From: Elephas maximus indicus
Taxonomy: Eukaryota; Chordata; Mammalia; Proboscidea; Elephantidae
DNA length: 64,000 nt
Assembly (NCBI RefSeq): GCF_024166365.1
Contig: NC_064819.1
Location: 111,272,293-111,336,292, forward strand
Direction of reading: 5' to 3'
This document shows, one piece after another, positions 1 to 11,520 of this stretch (position 1 is the first letter of the stretch; each line of letters starts with the position of its first letter). The position numbers and the translations under genes were made by a program. Below the pieces are notes generated by a model that was not told the DNA's origin, did not search any database, and saw only the letters and a list, made by a program, of their open reading frames with translations.

Positions 1-1922
1 CCTGAATCCAGCTTGAGTTTCTGGCAATTTTATGTCGATGTACTGCTGTAATCGATTTTGAATGATCTTCAGCAAAATTTTACTTGTGTGTGGTATTAAT
101 GATATTGTTCCATAATTTCCTCATTCTGTTAGATCAGATTTCTTTGGAATGGGCACAAATATGGATCTCTTCCAGTCGGTTAGCCAGGTAGTTGTCTTCC
201 AAATTTCTTGGCACAGACAAGTGAGCACTTTCAGCATTGCATCTGTTTGCTGAAGCATCTCAATAGTATTCTGTCAATTCCTGGAGCCTTGTTTTTTGCC
301 AATGCCTTCAGTGCAGCTTGGACTTCTTCCTTCAGTATCATCAGTTCTTCATCATATGCTACCTACGGAAATTGTTGAACGTGGACCAAATCCTTTTCAT
401 ACAGTGATTCTGTGTATTCCTTCCATCTTCTTTTCATGCTTCCTGCGTCATTTAATATTTTCCCCGTAGAATCCTTCAATATTGCAATTCCAGGCTCAAA
501 TTTTCTCTTCAGTTCCTTCAGCTTGAGAAATGTTGAGCGTATTCTTCCTTTTTGGTTTTTAACTCCAGGTCTTTGCACATTTCATTATAATACTTTACTT
601 TGTCTTCTTGAGTCACCCTTTGAAATCTTCTGTTCAGCTCTTTTACTTCATCATTTCTTCCTTTCTCTTCAGCTACTCTACATTCAAGAGCAACTTTCAG
701 AGTCTCTTCTGACATCTATTTTGTCTTTTCATTCCGTCCTATCTTTTTAATGACCTCTTGCTTTCTTCAAGTATGATGTCCTTCCACACTCCTGTGGTCT
801 TCGGTCATCACTGTTTAGTGAATCAAGTCTACTACTCATATAGAATGCACTCAAGGTCATACTCTGGCTCTCGTGGACTTGTTATAATTTTCTTCAACTT
901 CAACATCAACTTGCATATGAGCAATTCATGGTCTGTTCCACACTCAGCCCCTGGCCTTGCTCTAACTGATGATTTTGAGCTTTTCCATCATCTCTTTCCA
1001 CAGATGTGGCCAATTTGATTCCTGTGTATTCCATCTGGTGAGGTCCAAGTGTATATTTACCATTTAAGTTAGTGAAGAAATGTATTTGCAAAGAAGAAGT
1101 CGTTGGTCTTGCAAAATTCTATCATGTGATCTCCAGTATCATTTCTATCACCAAGGTCATATCTTCAAACTACTGTTCCTTCTTCGTTTCCAACTTTCAC
1201 ACTCCAGTCATTAGTAATTATCAATGCATCTTGACTGGACACTTGATCAATTCCAGACTGCAGAAGTTGGTAAAAATCTTCAATTTCCTCATCTTTGGCA
1301 TTAATAGTTGATGCGTAAATTTGGATAATGGTCATATTAACTGGTCTTCCTTGAAGGCATATGGATATCATTCTGTCACTGACAGCATTGTTCTTCAGGA
1401 TAGATCTTGAAATGTTCTTTTTGATGAAGAACTTGATAACATTCTTCTTCAATGTGTTATTCCCGGCATAGCAGGTCATATGATTGTCTGATTCAAAATG
1501 GTCAATATCTGTGCATTTCACTCACTAATGCCTAGGATATCAACGTTTATGTGTTCCGTTTCATTTTTGACAGCTTCCAATTTTCCTAGATTCCCACTTC
1601 ATACATTCCATGTTCCTATTATTAATGGATGTTTACAGCTGTTTTTTCTCATTTTGAATCATGCCACATCAGCAAATGAAGGTCTCGAAAGCTTGACTCC
1701 ATCCATGTCATTAAGATCGACTTTACGTTGAGGTGGCAGCTCTTCCCCAGTCACATTCTGAGTGCCTTTCAACCTGAGAAGCTCATCTTCCGGCACTATA
1801 TGAGAGAACGTTCTGCTGCTATTCATAAGATTTTCACTAGCTAATTTTTTCAGAAGTAGACCGCCAGATCCTTCTTCCTCATCTGTCTTAGTCTGGAAGC
1901 TCAGCTGAAACCCTTCTACCAT
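1..1922 (-). pseudogene. RTE ORF remnant: APE-type endonuclease plus N-terminal reverse transcriptase
   Basis: Reading minus-strand frames in order gives an N-terminal linker (about 1659-1922), an endonuclease segment (1165-1521), a lysine- and glutamate-rich connector (518-715) and the start of the RT region (363-578 and leftward). In RTE elements this single protein nicks target DNA and reverse-transcribes the RNA. It is dead here: frames shift repeatedly, and the endonuclease motif expected to read like GDWN appears as NDWS (ITNDWSVKVGN), losing the conserved glycine and asparagine. No host gene is implied. Confidence 0.75.
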
Positions 1923-2020
1923 GGGTGACCCTGTTGGTATTTGAAATACCTGGTGGCATAGCTTCTAGCATCACGGCAACACACAAGCCACCACAGTACG
2001 ACAAACTGACAAACATGTGG
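1..2020 (-). mobile_element. RTE-clade (BovB-like) LINE, inverted 5' arm
   Basis: Reading the minus strand from about 2020 leftward gives the 5' UTR, endonuclease region and first part of the reverse transcriptase of an RTE LINE. It collinearly matches the minus-strand RTE copy at 36877-39152 where they overlap. The arm runs off the window start, just before the point in the parent element where the plus-strand arm beginning near 2021 takes up. The two arms are therefore one element with its 5' half inverted. The true left boundary and any TSD lie outside the window. The RTE identity is recalled family knowledge; the internal match is direct. Confidence 0.85.
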
Positions 2021-2929
2021 TGTCAGATGGATCTTGGCTGAAAGCAGAAAATACCAGACACATGTTTACCTCTGTTTTACTGACTAAGCAAAGGCATTCA
2101 ACTGTGTGGATCATAAAAAATTATGGATGACATTACGAAGAATGGAATTCCAACAACCTGCCATATGCAGATGGGACACAACCTTGCTTGCTGAAAGTGA
2201 AGAGAACTTGAAGCACATACTGGTGAAGGTCAAAGGCTACAGCCTTCAATATGGATTACACCTTAACACAAAGAAAACAAAAATCCTCATGACTGGATAA
2301 TAAACGGAGAAAAGACTGAACTTGTCAAGGATTTCATTTTACTTGCATCTACAATCAAAACCCATGGAAGCAGCAGTCAAGAAATCAAACAACATGTTGC
2401 ACTGGGCAAATCTGCCGCAAAAGACCTCTTCAAAGTCTTAAAAAGCAAAGGTGTCACTTTAAGGGCTAAGGTGCACCTGACCCTAGCCATGGAGTTCTCA
2501 ATTGCCTCATATGCGTGTGAAAGCTGGGCAATGAATAAATAAGACCAAAGATGAACTGATGCCTTTAAATTATGGTCTTGGTGAAGAATACTGAATATAC
2601 CATGGACTGCCAGAAAAACAAACAAATCTGTCCTGGAAGAAGTACAACCAGAATACTCCTTAGAAGAATGGTGAGACTTCATCTCACATACTTTGGACAT
2701 GTTATCACAAGGGACCAGCGTCTGGAGAAGGACATTATGCTTGGTAAAGTAGAAAGTCAGCAAAAAAGAGGAAAACCCTCAACAAGATGAACTGACACAG
2801 TGGCTACAACAATGGGCTCAAGCATAAAAACAATTGTTTAGGATGGCGCAGAACCTGGCAGTGTTTTGTTTTGTTCTACACAGAGTCGCTATGAGTCAGA
2901 ACCAACTGGGTGGCATCTAACAACAACAT
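2021..2929 (+). mobile_element. RTE LINE, 3' sense arm with C-terminal RT remnant
   Basis: Plus-strand RTE sequence runs from the mid-RT region to the 3' end, which terminates in a CAACAACA-type tail rather than poly(A). An internal deletion near 2150 joins the palm region to the stretch carrying the catalytic YADD block, here decayed (reads close to YADGT near 2165). Coding is broken by stops and frameshifts; readable pieces remain at 2106-2300 and 2572-2790. It joins head to head with the inverted arm at about 2020. Confidence 0.85.
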
Positions 2930-2957
2930 ATATATATATGTTGTTATATATATATAA
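2926..2957. repeat. (TA)n microsatellite at RTE tail
   Basis: Alternating TA tract with a central TTGTT, lying between the RTE 3' tail and the next SINE tail. Both neighbours end in A/T-rich simple repeats, so it probably grew from them. Confidence 0.8.
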
Positions 2958-3117
2958 CCAAACTCGTTGCTGTCGAGTTGATTCCGACTCATAGCAACTC
3001 TATAGGACAGAGCAGGACTGCCCCATAAGGTTTCCAAGGAGCGCTTGGTGGATTCAAATTTGCAGACCTTTTGTTTAGCAACCATAGCTCTCAACCACTA
3101 TACCACCAGGGTTTCCA
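2958..3117 (-). mobile_element. AfroSINE
   Basis: Complete tRNA-derived SINE of about 160 bp in antisense. Its sense strand starts with a GGAAACCCTGGTGG-type head, has a pol III A box-like TAGTGGTTGAG and a degraded B box, and ends in the GAGTCGGAATCGACTC-like tail this family shares with the RTE 3' end. Not expected to encode protein. Confidence 0.9.
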
Positions 3118-3167
3118 TGTATGTACATATATATTTATATATATATACACACATATATATATATCAC
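3118..3167. repeat. AT-rich (TA)n tract
   Basis: Interrupted TATATA and ACACATATA runs directly following the AfroSINE head side; simple repeat only. Confidence 0.75.
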
Positions 3168-3983
3168 CTCTGAATGACAATGTGATTTTCCTGAGCTCCA
3201 AAACCCAGAACACTTAGGAGTGATATGTCGACTTGCTGATTAGTTGTATGCATGCATGTCTATTTCTATAACTCAGGTTTGAATGGACTTATACATTTAT
3301 GTGTTTTCCCATTAATTTGCAAACCCCTAAAGCATAGGAATGCTGTCCTTCCTTTATCCATACACCATATCTTATGATATACTGTTTAATCCTCCACGAT
3401 AATCCACTCTATAGCTTCTCAATAGCAAGGATTACATCATACACACACACATGCGTGTGTGTGTGCAGGCGTGGGCTCATATGCACACACACACCAGCAT
3501 ACAACTGGCATTCAGTAAATGTCTAGTGAACTAAATTGTTTAACTGGCTACCTGGGCTATTTTTTCCTACTCGTTACTGTTTTTAACAATAAACTAGGGT
3601 TTATAAACCACTAACAAAATCTCAGTACTCTAATGAATGGAACGCTTCATCAGTCTTCTTCATCACTAGGAACCAAACGTGAATAACAACAGCTTATAAA
3701 ACGTACCAGTGGCAGTGCTAGTTCAGTATACGCTCAGCCAGTTTATGCCCTCAGCAGTATTTTCACAGATGAAACTACATGTTGCTAGCTAAAACTAACT
3801 GGGGTTTTTTTGGTTGTTTGTTTTGTTTTTTGTTGTTGTTGTTTTAACATGATAATTGTCAGATAAATCACTGAAATATTTTTATAGTGGCTAATAAAAG
3901 ACTGCTGGGTACCATTCAGGTCTGAATAATTTATTAAAAATATCCACGGGGATTAAACTATTTTCTTTTGTAAATTCATTCTT
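3168..3983. other. Non-coding stretch with (CA)/(GT) and T/G-rich tracts
   Basis: No gene seen. It holds a CA/GT microsatellite with imperfect dyad symmetry at about 3441-3494 and a T/G-rich simple repeat at about 3805-3846. The rest is unrecognised AT-rich intergenic or intronic sequence. Confidence 0.6.
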
Positions 3984-4258
3984 TAGAAGCGACGATGGTG
4001 AGATTTCATCTCACATACTTTGGACGTGTTATCAGCAAAGACCAGTCCCTGGAGAAGGACATCATGCTTGGTAAAGGAGAGAGTCAGAGAAAAAGAGGAA
4101 GGCCCTCGACAAGACGGATTGACACAGTGGCTGCAACAATGGGCTCAAGCATAAAAACAACTGTGAGGATGGTGGAGGACCAGGCAGTAGTGTTTCATTC
4201 TATTGTACGTAGGGTCACTATGAGTCGGAATCGACTCGGCGGCACCTAAAAACAACAA
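3984..4258 (+). mobile_element. RTE LINE 3' fragment
   Basis: 5'-truncated RTE 3' end of about 275 bp. It aligns with the last part of the copy at 19384-20214 and ends in GGCACCTAAAAACAACAA. An 84-codon open frame (3995-4249) is the C-terminal RTE protein tail and is not an independent gene. Confidence 0.88.
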
Positions 4259-4410
4259 GGGTACTCTTTACACAGTACTTATGAAAAGAATGAGGAAAAA
4301 AATGTATAAATAAAATAACACTTTAACTTTTTAATATAGTAGGCAAACTCATATATTCCTCCTTTAAAACTGACTCAGAGTTGGACAGCCTCTGAGCAGG
4401 TGGTAGAGAA

Positions 4411-4600
4411 GTTGTTTGCCGTCAAGTTGATTTCGACACCATATGACAGAGTAGAACTGCTCCAAAGGGTTTCCTAGGCTGTAATCTTTATGGGAGCAGA
4501 ACGCCAGGTCATTCTCCTGCAGAGCCTCTGGGTGGGTTCTAAGTGTCAACCTTTCGGTTAGCAGCCAAGCATTTAACATTGCGGCCACCAGGGCTTCTTT
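4411..4600 (-). mobile_element. AfroSINE, long subtype, with 8-bp TSD
   Basis: Antisense AfroSINE with the extra internal block (TAGGCTGTAATCTTTA type) that separates longer subfamilies from the 160-bp form. Flanked by direct repeats GTAGAGAA at 4403-4410 and 4601-4608, consistent with target-primed insertion. Confidence 0.88.
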
Positions 4601-4687
4601 GTAGAGAAAAGGCACCATGGTTACTCAGGAACACACAGGCTCAGGATGAAGGGAGCACTGAGGTGGTAACCAGAAGAAACACAAGTA

Positions 4688-6294
4688 AAGGTCTCTAAAA
4701 TCTACAAGAAAATCCAACACCTCCACAACAAAAAATCAAATAATCCAATTTAAAAATGGGCAAAGGAAATGAACACACATTTCACCAATAAAGACACTCA
4801 AGCAGCCGAGAGACACATGAGGCAACGCTCACAATCTCCAGCAATTGGAGAAATGCAAATCAAAACCACAATGAGATACCATCTCACCCCAGCATCGTTG
4901 GAACGAATCAATAAAACAGGAAATAACAAATGTTGAAGAGGCTGCAGGGAGATCAGAACCCTTATACACTGCTGGTGGGAATGCAAAATGATACAATCAT
5001 TTTGGAAAACGATATGCTGCTTCCTTAAAAAAAAGCCTAGAAATAGAAATACCATATGATCCAGTAACCCCACTCCTAGGAATGTATCCTAGAGAAATAA
5101 AAGTCAGCACACGGAGAGGCATATGCACACCCGTGTTCACTGCAGCATTGTTCATGATAGCAAAAAGATGGAAACAACCGAGATGCCCATCAACAGATGA
5201 ATGGATAAACAAACTGTGGTACATACACACAATGGAGTATTATGTAAGGATAAAGAACAACAATGAATCGGTGAAGCATCTCCTAACATGGATGAATCTC
5301 AAGGACACTATGCTGAGTGAAATAAGTCAATCACAAAAGAACAAATATTTTAAGAGGCCACTGCTGCAAATACTCATGAAAAGGTTTACATACAAAAAGA
5401 AACAATCTTTGATGGTTATGAGAGAGGGGAGGGGTGGGGTATGTGAAAAACACTTAATATACAATAGATAAATGGAAACTTTGGTGAAGGGTAAGACAGT
5501 ACACAATACAAAGGAAGCCAGCATAATCTGTACAAGGCAAGGTCATGGTAGCTCCACAAAAAAAAAATTTTTTTTTTTTTTTTTAGCTCCATAGACACAT
5601 CCAAACTCCTTGAAGGACCAAACTGCTGGGCTGAGGGCTGTGGGGACCATGATCTCGGGAATATCTAAGTCAATTGGCATAACATAGTTTATAAAGAATA
5701 TGTTCTACATTCTACTTTGGTGAGTAGCTCCTTGGGTCTTAGAAGCCTGTAGAGCAGCCATCTAGGATACTCCACTGGTCTCACCTCTTTGGGAGCAAGG
5801 AAGAATGAAGAAAACTAAAGATACAAGGGAAAGATTAGTCCAAAGGACTAATGGACCACATCTACCATGGCCTCCACCAGGCTGAGTCCAGAACAACGAG
5901 ATGATACCCGGCTACCACCACTGACTGCTTTGACAGGGATCACAATAGAGGGTCCCAGACAGAGCTGGAGAAAAATATAGAACAAAATTTTAACTCAAAA
6001 AGAAAGACCGGACTTGCTGGCCTGACAGAGGCTGGAGAAACCCCAAGATTATGGCTCCCAGAAACCCTTTCAGCTCAGAAATGAGGTCACTCCTGCGGTT
6101 CACTCTTCAGCCAAAGGTTGAACAGGCCCAAAGAACGAAGCAATGGGGAATGCGGGGTTGACAGGGGAGAGTGTCGACATGTCGTGGGGTTGTTAACCAA
6201 TGTCACAGAATAATGTGTGTACTGACTGTTTTATGAGAAACTAGTTTGTTCTGTAAAGCTTCACCTAAAGTACAATAGGAAAAAAAAAAAAAAG
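4688..6294 (+). mobile_element. 5'-truncated L1 with perfect 15-bp TSD
   Basis: L1 3' portion: the degraded end of ORF2 (about 4690-5340), then a roughly 950-bp 3' UTR, closing with ACAATA-like sequence and an A-run at 6279-6293. GAAGAAACACAAGTA occurs at 4673-4687 and again at 6295-6309, marking the exact insertion unit. ORF2 is broken by several stops. The 3' UTR contains an adjoining A and T run near 5560-5584. It is collinear with the 3' part of the full-length L1 at 42824-51071. Confidence 0.92.
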
Positions 6295-6309
6295 GAAGAA
6301 ACACAAGTA

Positions 6310-7599
6310 GTAAAAGGAGGAAGGGATTCACCTGGAGTGGGTAATCAGGAAATGATTCATGAGCAGGTAGTGCTGGAGAATAAACGGAATAGATGATGAC
6401 AAGTTCAGTAGACACTTGGAGAAAGGATGTAGGCAGAAGGGAGAATATTTCAGGCTGAGAGAAAATCTTGAGCAAATGTATGGAGGTGGGAGAGCTCAGG
6501 GCATATTTGGAAAATTATAGGAGTCCACACTGACATGAGGGGGCAGGAGAGGTATATTTGGTGATTAGCTTAGAGAGGTTGGATGAAGCTATATTGCCAC
6601 GTACTTTTAGAGATGCAAAAGTCTGTTTGTAATTGAACATGTAAAGGATGGGGTACGGAGTGATATTGAAGCAGAGAGTACTATCATCAGAAATTCCTTT
6701 TAAGAAAGTTTCCTAGCAGCTCAGCAAAGAGTTGAGAGGGGAAGATGGCTAGGAGACCACTTATGCGGCCATCAACAACATTCTTCAGAAGTAAGTAATG
6801 GCAGAACTGGAAAGGGGGAAAGGGATAGACATGGAAGAGGAAGTGAACCAGAAGAAAATCACCCATAGACGCCAAAGGACACAGTTTCAGGAAACGAAGA
6901 ATGACCAATGGTGTTCGTGCTAAGTGAAAGTTAGGAAAGATGGCGACTCAGAAAAAAACTTTGATTTCCTGTTTGGGAGTTTCATGACCTTCAGTAGAAG
7001 AGTTCCAAAAAGGACAAACAAAAGATAAATTGAACAGGATTCAGGAGTAAGAAGCTGGGACAGAAACACAGGCATAGGAGGTGGTGAATTTTCTTTTGAG
7101 AAGTGATGCACCAAAGCCCTGCCACATCCTCAGGAGTTAGTCAAGTATTATTTTCCTCTAGGTGAACACAATCTCTTATTATTTTAATGTTCACATTTTT
7201 CTTTCACAAAACAGGGAGCTCTTTTAGGCACAGTTGGGGATTTCCAAGGATTTGTTCAGGTGTTTTGTGACATTGTTCAATTTCTGACAATAATAGATTA
7301 AAATTACTTTTCTATTTCTTTATATCAGAATCTCCCAGAAGCTTTGAAAATGTCTCCTCTCTGTATAGGTAAATATCTGAAAACTATCTCACTGATGTTA
7401 AAGCGAGTTTCAAAAAATCCTCAGAAAGCTCTGACAAGCATCCGCATCATTTGGAGTTGAATAACCTCAAAACCCACCTGATACTGCAGTGCTGTTCTTG
7501 GCTTTAGCTCCCCCACCCCCTTGCACCTAACATCATTATCCCCCAAGTAGTTCTAAATATTTCTTTTACCTTTGCTTCAATTAGTGTTCCAATACGAAG
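6310..7599. other. Non-coding, unrecognised
   Basis: About 1.3 kb with no gene, no clear recent repeat and no codon-like pattern. Short open frames on both strands look like chance. It may include ancient repeat too decayed to name by eye. Confidence 0.55.
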
Positions 7600-7766
7600 A
7601 AAACAAAAACCAAACCCGTTGCCATCAAGTTGATTCCAACTCATAGTGACCCTACAGGACAGAGTAGAACTGCCCACAGAGTTTCCAAAGCACGCCTGGT
7701 GGATTCGAACTGCTGACCTTTTCGTTAGCAGCTGTAGCTCTTAACCACTACACCACCAGGGTTTTG
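7600..7766 (-). mobile_element. AfroSINE
   Basis: Antisense short-form AfroSINE. The sense head AAAACCCTGGTGGTGTAGTGG and the B-box-like GGTTCGAATCC type motif (seen here as GATTCGAAC on the plus strand) are visible, and the tail side is A-rich. Confidence 0.9.
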
Positions 7767-7950
7767 ACCATGGAATGGGCATGGTTTGGGCCCAGATTTC
7801 ATCCCTATCACCTAGCACATGTCCTTAAGGGACGTCAATAACTACCTGTTGGTCACCTGGAAATTAGATGTGAGGTGAGACCATTCTGCACATGACCAAG
7901 GATTCAGGGGTCCCTATGACTCTCAGGACTCCCTGTGACTATTAGCTAAA

Positions 7951-8165
7951 ACCAAAAACCAAAGCTGTTGTCACCAAGTTGATTTCAATTCGTAACTACC
8001 CCATGTGTGTCAGCGTAGAACTATACTCCATAGGGTTTTCAATGGCTGTGGGTTCATGAAAGTAGATCGCCAGGCCTTTCTTCTGTGACACCACTGGGTG
8101 GATTCAAATTGCCATTCTTTTAGTCGGTAGCCAAGCGCAAACCATTTGTGCCACCCAGGGAGCTA
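7951..8165 (-). mobile_element. AfroSINE, long subtype, with perfect 15-bp TSD
   Basis: Antisense AfroSINE whose head matches the CCCTGGGTGGCACAAATGG subtype. It is bounded by TGACTATTAGCTAAA at 7936-7950 and at 8166-8180, a perfect 15-bp target-site duplication. Confidence 0.92.
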
Positions 8166-8180
8166 TGACTATTAGCTAAA

Positions 8181-8791
8181 GAAATCCTTTAGGAGTTGCA
8201 TGTTGTCTTCCAGTACTTCTACAGCAGAAGCCAAGGATAAGCATGGACAGGAAGTCCTCAAAGCATCTTTTATGCTGTTTTCAAGAAATGCTCATTTGAG
8301 CAAGCATCTGGTGGTTTGAAAGCCAGGCTGACTAATTTATTGACAATACAGAGCTGTGGTTTATTTTTAACGTAAGGTAGACAGTGAATTGTTAAGTCCA
8401 CTGGGCAGTGGGGGGTGCTTTTTACTGAAAGGAGATGAGAGCAGTTCTGCTGAAGACCAGCTACTCCCCTCCTCCCTTCTCCAGTGTCCATCTATGTGAA
8501 GGGAATTTAAGGATGATTTTCAAGGCTTCACTTCTTTCCAAACAGGCAGAACAACTGTAATTCAGACATTCTTTAGCTATTTCAACTTCAAATTTATTTC
8601 ACGACATTACTTCTCTCTCTCCACTCTGGTTGGTTTCTATAATTATATTAAAGTAGTTAAAACTCTCCTTCATCTGATGACTGTTGCTTGTGATCCTGTG
8701 AAGAACAGAATGACTAAGATCTAATCTGGGAGTTAGGGAATTATTAATTTATTCATTCAACAAACAATTATTGAGGGACTACTATGTACTT
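8181..8791. other. Non-coding, unrecognised
   Basis: No gene or recent repeat seen. Open frames are short and lack any recognisable motif. Confidence 0.55.
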
Positions 8792-8999
8792 AGGTGTCCC
8801 TGGGTGACACAAATGGCTAAGCACTCAACTACTAGTTGAAAGGCTGATGGTTTGAACACACCCAGAGGCCCTTGAAGACAGGCCTAGCGATCTTCTTCCA
8901 AAAGGTCAAAGCCTTTGGAAACCCTGTGGAGCAGTTCTACTGTGCTCACACATGGGGTCAGCATGAGTTGGAATCAGCTAAACAGCAAGAAACAACAAC
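8792..8999 (+). mobile_element. AfroSINE, long subtype
   Basis: Sense-oriented AfroSINE: head CCCTGGGTGACACAAATGGC, middle AAGACAGGCCTAGCGATC, tail ending AACAACAACA. The flanks ACTATGTACTT (8781-8791) and ACTATAGACTT (9000-9010) are a probable TSD with two differences. Confidence 0.85.
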
Positions 9000-9010
9000 A
9001 CTATAGACTT

Positions 9011-9597
9011 GATGAACAACAACAAAAACAGCCATGACACCTGGCCTCACGACTGACACCTGGCCCCATGACTTTTAGGGTAAAATGGGGATGTCATGAA
9101 TCACACAAAAAAGGTCTTCTTTCTCTTTGGTCTTTTCATTGTTCATCTAACAAGTATTCCCATGAACTCCCTTTCTAAAGTTGAAGCCAAAGAGGAAGTA
9201 TGGCAATGGGCTAAATGACGCTATTAAAGATTGGGGAGTTGATAATGGGAGAACACTGGTTGCTGATGCTGAAATAAATAATGCCTTTAATCTCTCATAA
9301 TCAAAGTTATTATGTCATCTAACCCTCCCCGCAACCTTATAAATTCACCAAGGCAGTTTTCTTAATTCCCATTTGACAAAAGTAGAAAACTAAAGGTGAG
9401 AGAGAGTCAGAGTCTTTAGCTAAAATAACAGAACCAGGACTATATTGAACATCCCCTGAATCTTGATTCCCTTTTTGTCCAAAAAAAAAAAAAAAAGTTT
9501 TTTTTTTTTTTGGTTGTTGTTCACTGGCATGCATGGAGTGAAACAAATCATCAAAAACGTTACTAAACATTATTTTGATGATTAGATAGGAAACACT
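9011..9597. other. Non-coding stretch with adjoining A and T runs
   Basis: No gene seen. At about 9481-9512 a run of A is followed directly by a run of T, giving a short perfect hairpin. Otherwise unrecognised. Confidence 0.55.
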
Positions 9598-9610
9598 CCA
9601 GTGGATATTA

Positions 9611-9770
9611 ACCAAACCAAATTCGTTGCCGTCAAGTAGATTCCGACTCATAGTGACCCTATGACAGAGTAGAACTGCCCCATAGGCTTTCCAAGGAACT
9701 GCTAGTGGATTCAAAGTGCCAACCTATTGGTTGGCAGCTGAGCCCTTAACCACTATAACGCCAGAGCTCC
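9611..9770 (-). mobile_element. AfroSINE with 13-bp TSD
   Basis: Antisense short-form AfroSINE between CCAGTGGATATTA (9598-9610) and CCAGTGAATATTA (9771-9783), a TSD with one difference. Confidence 0.9.
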
Positions 9771-9783
9771 CCAGTGAATATTA

Positions 9784-10368
9784 GAAATCGTATAATTAAA
9801 ATGCTATTTAAAGTCACCTAATCTTTTTTTAATCAATCCAAAAATTCCAATACTACTTCTAGAGGGCGTGCTATGTGCAAGGCTCTTCGGCATGCAGGAT
9901 GCAATGGTGAGTCAGAAAACACAGTGCTAGCCCTCAAAGACTGTAAAACCTTTGAACGTAGGAAGTTCTATGTATCGTGTGTGTTACCTTGCCCCAGAAT
10001 ACACTGTTGATACTTATTTGTTAAACAAGTGATTATTGCATACCATTGGAACACAAAAGGCATGAAAGTATTAAAGAAGGCAAAAGGATGTCTAGGATAC
10101 AGTAACTTGCTTAGTAGCATCTCTAATTTCATAAAGTCTTCCCCTTCTCCTTCTCCAACTCTGGAACTTAACAATACAAGAACTCTATGGGTTCCTAATA
10201 GTTTAATTACCAGACAAAAACAAGTCAATAAAGGGAAAAGCAGGAGCAAAAAAAATAAGCATTTATTGATCCCTTTTTGGGATAAAATTATTGGTAAGCT
10301 CTTCAAGGCTTAATCTATAAAATTGCTCAGTCTGTAATGTTTTTGTGTAACACACGCAAAAGCTCATT
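9784..10368. other. Non-coding; possible ancient MIR/L2-like piece
   Basis: No gene. Around 9865-9955 a tract resembling the end of old mammal-wide repeats (TGTGCAAGGCTCTTCGGC then ATGCAATGGTGAGTCAG) is visible but too decayed to classify. Confidence 0.45.
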
Positions 10369-11303
10369 CGAGTAGGTCCCAACTTATGATGTATTTGAGT
10401 TATGATGAACTGCATATATGACGGTCCGTCCTTTTTTTTTTTAAAAAACAACTTATTCTTAGTACATCTTCCTGGGAGGAAGTTACAGGAAAATGCATGC
10501 AGGGGGTGTGGAAAAAATTGCTGAGTTATGTGAAACACCCTAAGCATTTCATCAGGATAATATGATGGAAGGGATCAGTGGAAAAACCACCCATATGGCA
10601 AGAGCACTGAATTTAGAACTCGATACCGCTGATGTGGAACAGCTCATACATCACAAAGAAGGGGAACTGACAGATCAGGACTTAATGGATTTTGAAGAGG
10701 AACGAAATGCTGAAAAAGGAATAAATAATGAGGAAGAGAAAGGAGAGAAGTTGTCAAAAAATTTTACAGTGAAAGGATTAGCTTGAGTTTTTTCTAAACT
10801 AAATCAGGGGCTTCTATTGCTTGAAGACATGGACCCAAATGCTGATCACTTTGCTAAAGTCGACAGACAGATACAGGAAGCAGTGAGATCTTACCGTGAA
10901 ATATATGAAGAAAAAAGAAAAGGACCATACAGACAACTCTCACTAATTATCTGACTAGAAACGCCATCCCCATTCCCAGGGATAATCCAGATGATCCAAA
11001 AACTTCTACAAGTGGAGTTATTACCCCAAATGACAAAATGCCAATGTTATCCAACTCTTCTTCATCGTTAGAGTAAATTTTATAATCTGTGTATTTTTTA
11101 TATATGTATGTATTAAAATATATCTGTAAGTTTATATGTAATGTTTCCAACCCCCAAAGACAAAGATCAGACGTATAAAGATACTGATAATAAAAGGCAA
11201 TTATAATGAAAACTTAAAAAAAAAAAACGAGATATTCGACTTAACGTCAGAACTGACTTATGACGGAGTCATTGGAACCCTGTGGTAAGTTGGGGACTAC
11301 CTG
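10369..11303 (+). mobile_element. Tigger-like (pogo superfamily) DNA transposon relic
   Basis: The ends form an inverted pair: GAGTAGGTCCCAACTTATGA near 10370 and, reading the minus strand from 11303, CAGGTAGTCCCCAACTTAC. The interior encodes a Tigger-type transposase C-terminus. At about 935 bp it is internally deleted relative to autonomous elements, which exceed 2 kb. I could not confirm the TA duplication expected for this superfamily. Confidence 0.7.
10562..11075 (+). pseudogene. Tigger-type transposase C-terminal remnant
   Basis: The open frame from 10562 has an acidic stretch (LIHHKEGELTDQDLMDFEEE). Past a stop near 10784 the same frame continues into the conserved-looking tail EDMDPNADHFAKVDRQIQEA followed by VRSYREIYEEKRK, then a QLSLII segment. 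An aromatic and charged YREIYEEKR tail followed by a short basic end is typical of pogo/Tigger and TIGD-like proteins, as I recall the family. The DNA-binding N-terminus and DDE catalytic core are absent. It is a relic, not a domesticated TIGD gene: at least one internal stop and no core domain. Confidence 0.65.
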
Positions 11304-11520
11304 CAGAGTTAAGATCACAGATGCTGGAGCCCTCCTACCTGGCTTTGGATCCCTGCTGTGCCATTATCAGCTGTGTGACCTTGGGCAAGTTATTTGACCT
11401 CTTTGTGTCTCAGTTTCATCGCCTGTCAAATGGGAAGGATTATGGTATTGTGACGATTAAATGTCATATTATAGGTAAAAAACTTAATACCTGACACATA
11501 ATAAGTGATACCTATTAATA
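11304..11520 (+). mobile_element. MIR SINE
   Basis: Sense-oriented mammal-wide MIR: core block CAGCTGTGTGACCTTGGGCA, then TCTCAGTTTCATCGCCTGTC and a decayed 3' end near 11500. It abuts the Tigger right end. Confidence 0.85.

Noticed and set aside
1659..1922. An 87-codon minus-strand frame as a host gene
   Set aside because: It is the 5' leader and N-terminal linker of the RTE element and lies directly upstream of its endonuclease region.
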